This document shows, in pieces, positions 4,117 to 5,212 of a DNA stretch of 5,212 nt. The translations under genes and the position numbers were made by a program. Positions within the stretch are counted from its first letter, which is position 1; every line of letters starts with the position of its first letter. The stretch lies in contig CAYQJO010000293.1 of the NCBI GenBank assembly GCA_964417785.1, positions 1 to 5,212 on the forward strand, written 5' to 3'. The DNA comes from DAOTUL01 sp034437435 (GTDB lineage Bacteria; Chloroflexota; Anaerolineae; Aggregatilineales; Phototrophicaceae). The notes under the pieces are model-generated. The model worked only from the letters and a program-made list of their open reading frames with translations, had not been told where the DNA came from and did no database searches.

Positions 4117-5211
4117 CTACAGATATTGCAGCACGCTGTCCGGGTGTTTCTGACGGACAGCCCGGTACGCCCGGCAGATGGGGAACAGGACCGCCAATGC
4201 CACCGTCATCACCACGAAATTCATGGTCAGCGGGGCCATTGGCAGATGCACGATCACCGCGCTGATTAACTGGATCACCAGGAAGTGGGTCACGTAGAAA
4301 AAGAACGCAACCTGCCCCAACAGCGCCAGGAAGCGGAACACCGCCGATTGGGTGACGGCCTGCAACCGCGTGAAGATCGACAGCAGCGTGAAGGTGAAGC
4401 CCATATACAGCGAGAGATAGGCCAGCGAGGGCGGATGTTTGGTCAGCACGAAGGGATGACTCCGGAACAGGCGGCCAAACTGGTCATCGAGCGTCGTTAC
4501 CAGCCACACCGCGAACGCGAGCAGCCCCACTTTGAGCGCGTAATCGGCGAAGTTGTGCCGGTGGTTGATGGCATAGCGCCCGCTGATGTAGCCCAGGATG
4601 ACCACCGCCACCCATTGCAGCACAGGGTAGCCGAAGGCGGTCGGGTCTGCCGGGCCGGGATAGAGCAGGATCGAGCGCACAATGTTGAAATCACGCGGGA
4701 TGGTCACGGTCTCATAGGCCAACTGCATCGCCAGCGTCAAACCCAGGGCCAGGACGATCAACTGGCGGATCGGGACACGGCGCAGGAAGGCGATCAGCCA
4801 CAGACACATGCCGATGCTGGACAGCGCGAAACCGGGGATGATGAAGTCGATCAGGATCAGGACGTTGCCGCGAATCAGCAGATAACGGGTGATCTCCCAT
4901 TCGCTCCATTTGCGCTTCTGCCGTGAGCGCTCGAAAAAGGCCAGACTGAAGCCCGCCAGCACGAAGAACATGGGCGTTCCCTGCAAAATGCTGAGCCAGG
5001 CCTCCGGACTTCTGATTTGCTGGACCGGTGTCGGATCATACCAGCTATGGTTGGCGTCCAGTTCCAATCCCGGAATGTGCCACGAACTGTGGTTGAGCAG
5101 CATGAAGACCATCGCCAATCCGCGCACGATGTCGATGGAATCCAGCCGCCCGAAAGCCGGGCGTGTGTTTGTGGGTTGATTAATGGGGTAATTCTTTGTT
5201 CTTAACGTCAT
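4117..5211 (-). CDS. DUF1624 membrane protein, heparan-alpha-glucosaminide N-acetyltransferase-like
   Basis: This 364-residue multi-pass inner-membrane protein has about ten hydrophobic segments, near 27-43, 74-93, 110-130, 133-143, 148-166, 196-211, 225-241, 264-280, 294-318 and 331-351. The opening RLDSIDIVRGLAMVFMLLNH (22-41) is the DUF1624/HGSNAT signature. GTPMFFVLAGFSLAFFE (78-94), TKHPPSLAYL (257-266) and GQVAFFFYVTHFLVI (299-313) are the later family blocks. His41, His45, His55 and His309 are candidates for functional histidines. In the human relative a histidine in the early loop carries the acetyl group from acetyl-CoA across the membrane. Bacterial homologues probably acylate envelope sugars, but the substrate is unknown. 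The ATG at 5211 is one base from the window edge, so neither the ribosome site nor a longer N-terminus can be checked. The C-terminus is complete (TAG at 4117-4119). It is on the same strand as the hemerythrin but 219 bp away, with the repeat element between them. Confidence 0.88.
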   Translation of the reverse strand: MTLRTKNYPINQPTNTRPAFGRLDSIDIVRGLAMVFMLLNHSSWHIPGLELDANHSWYDPTPVQQIRSPEAWLSILQGTPMFFVLAGFSLAFFERSRQKRKWSEWEITRYLLIRGNVLILIDFIIPGFALSSIGMCLWLIAFLRRVPIRQLIVLALGLTLAMQLAYETVTIPRDFNIVRSILLYPGPADPTAFGYPVLQWVAVVILGYISGRYAINHRHNFADYALKVGLLAFAVWLVTTLDDQFGRLFRSHPFVLTKHPPSLAYLSLYMGFTFTLLSIFTRLQAVTQSAVFRFLALLGQVAFFFYVTHFLVIQLISAVIVHLPMAPLTMNFVVMTVALAVLFPICRAYRAVRQKHPDSVLQYL

Positions 5212-5212
5212 C

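Noticed and set aside
4285..4926. A 213-codon plus-strand open frame rich in Gln, Arg, Glu and His
   Set aside because: It is the antisense shadow of the DUF1624 membrane protein; the charged composition is what complementing hydrophobic codons produces.
1022..5211. A glycosaminoglycan-degradation locus (GlcNAc-6-sulfatase-like plus HGSNAT-like genes)
   Set aside because: The two genes lie on opposite strands, separated by two unrelated genes and a repeat element. Bacterial DUF1624 proteins are not tied to heparan breakdown, and no lyase, hydrolase or transporter is nearby.

Overview
The window reads as a stretch of ordinary bacterial chromosome from a GC-rich, probably environmental organism, and as metagenome-style assembly because it holds a run of exactly 100 N. 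The best taxonomic guess is Chloroflexota or a similar repeat-rich phylum. This rests on the Uma2-family genes, the GlcNAc-6-sulfatase-like enzyme, the bacteriohemerythrin and the GTAG-GGAC hairpin repeats in the gaps. It is an inference from gene style, with no marker gene to confirm it.

Left part, + strand: a dispersed repeat arm (61-92) leads into an extended -10 promoter. Two tandem, nearly identical Uma2-family (DUF820) genes follow, the first interrupted by the N gap. Comparison with the intact second copy predicts that about 425 bases, not 100, are missing. Only 44 bp after the second copy comes a full-length formylglycine-dependent sulfatase (1022-2428), resembling GlcNAc-6-sulfatases.

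Middle and right, - strand: a zinc-less-looking MDR dehydrogenase (2486-3466) converges on the sulfatase, with a GTAG-headed hairpin between them. Upstream of it is a bacteriohemerythrin (3505-3897). A 219-bp gap (3898-4116) holds two head-to-head GTAG hairpins, similar in organisation to REP/REPIN elements. They are bracketed by two inverted copies of the same ~30-bp arm found at 61-92. The right end is a multi-pass DUF1624 (heparan-alpha-glucosaminide N-acetyltransferase-like) membrane protein (4117-5211), whose start lies one base from the edge.

The genes do not form one obvious pathway. The most unusual content is non-coding: a nested palindromic element, a solo relative of its hairpins, and three copies of a dispersed arm, two of which sit at promoter positions. 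No transposase, CRISPR array, RNA gene or recognisable new defence system is visible.
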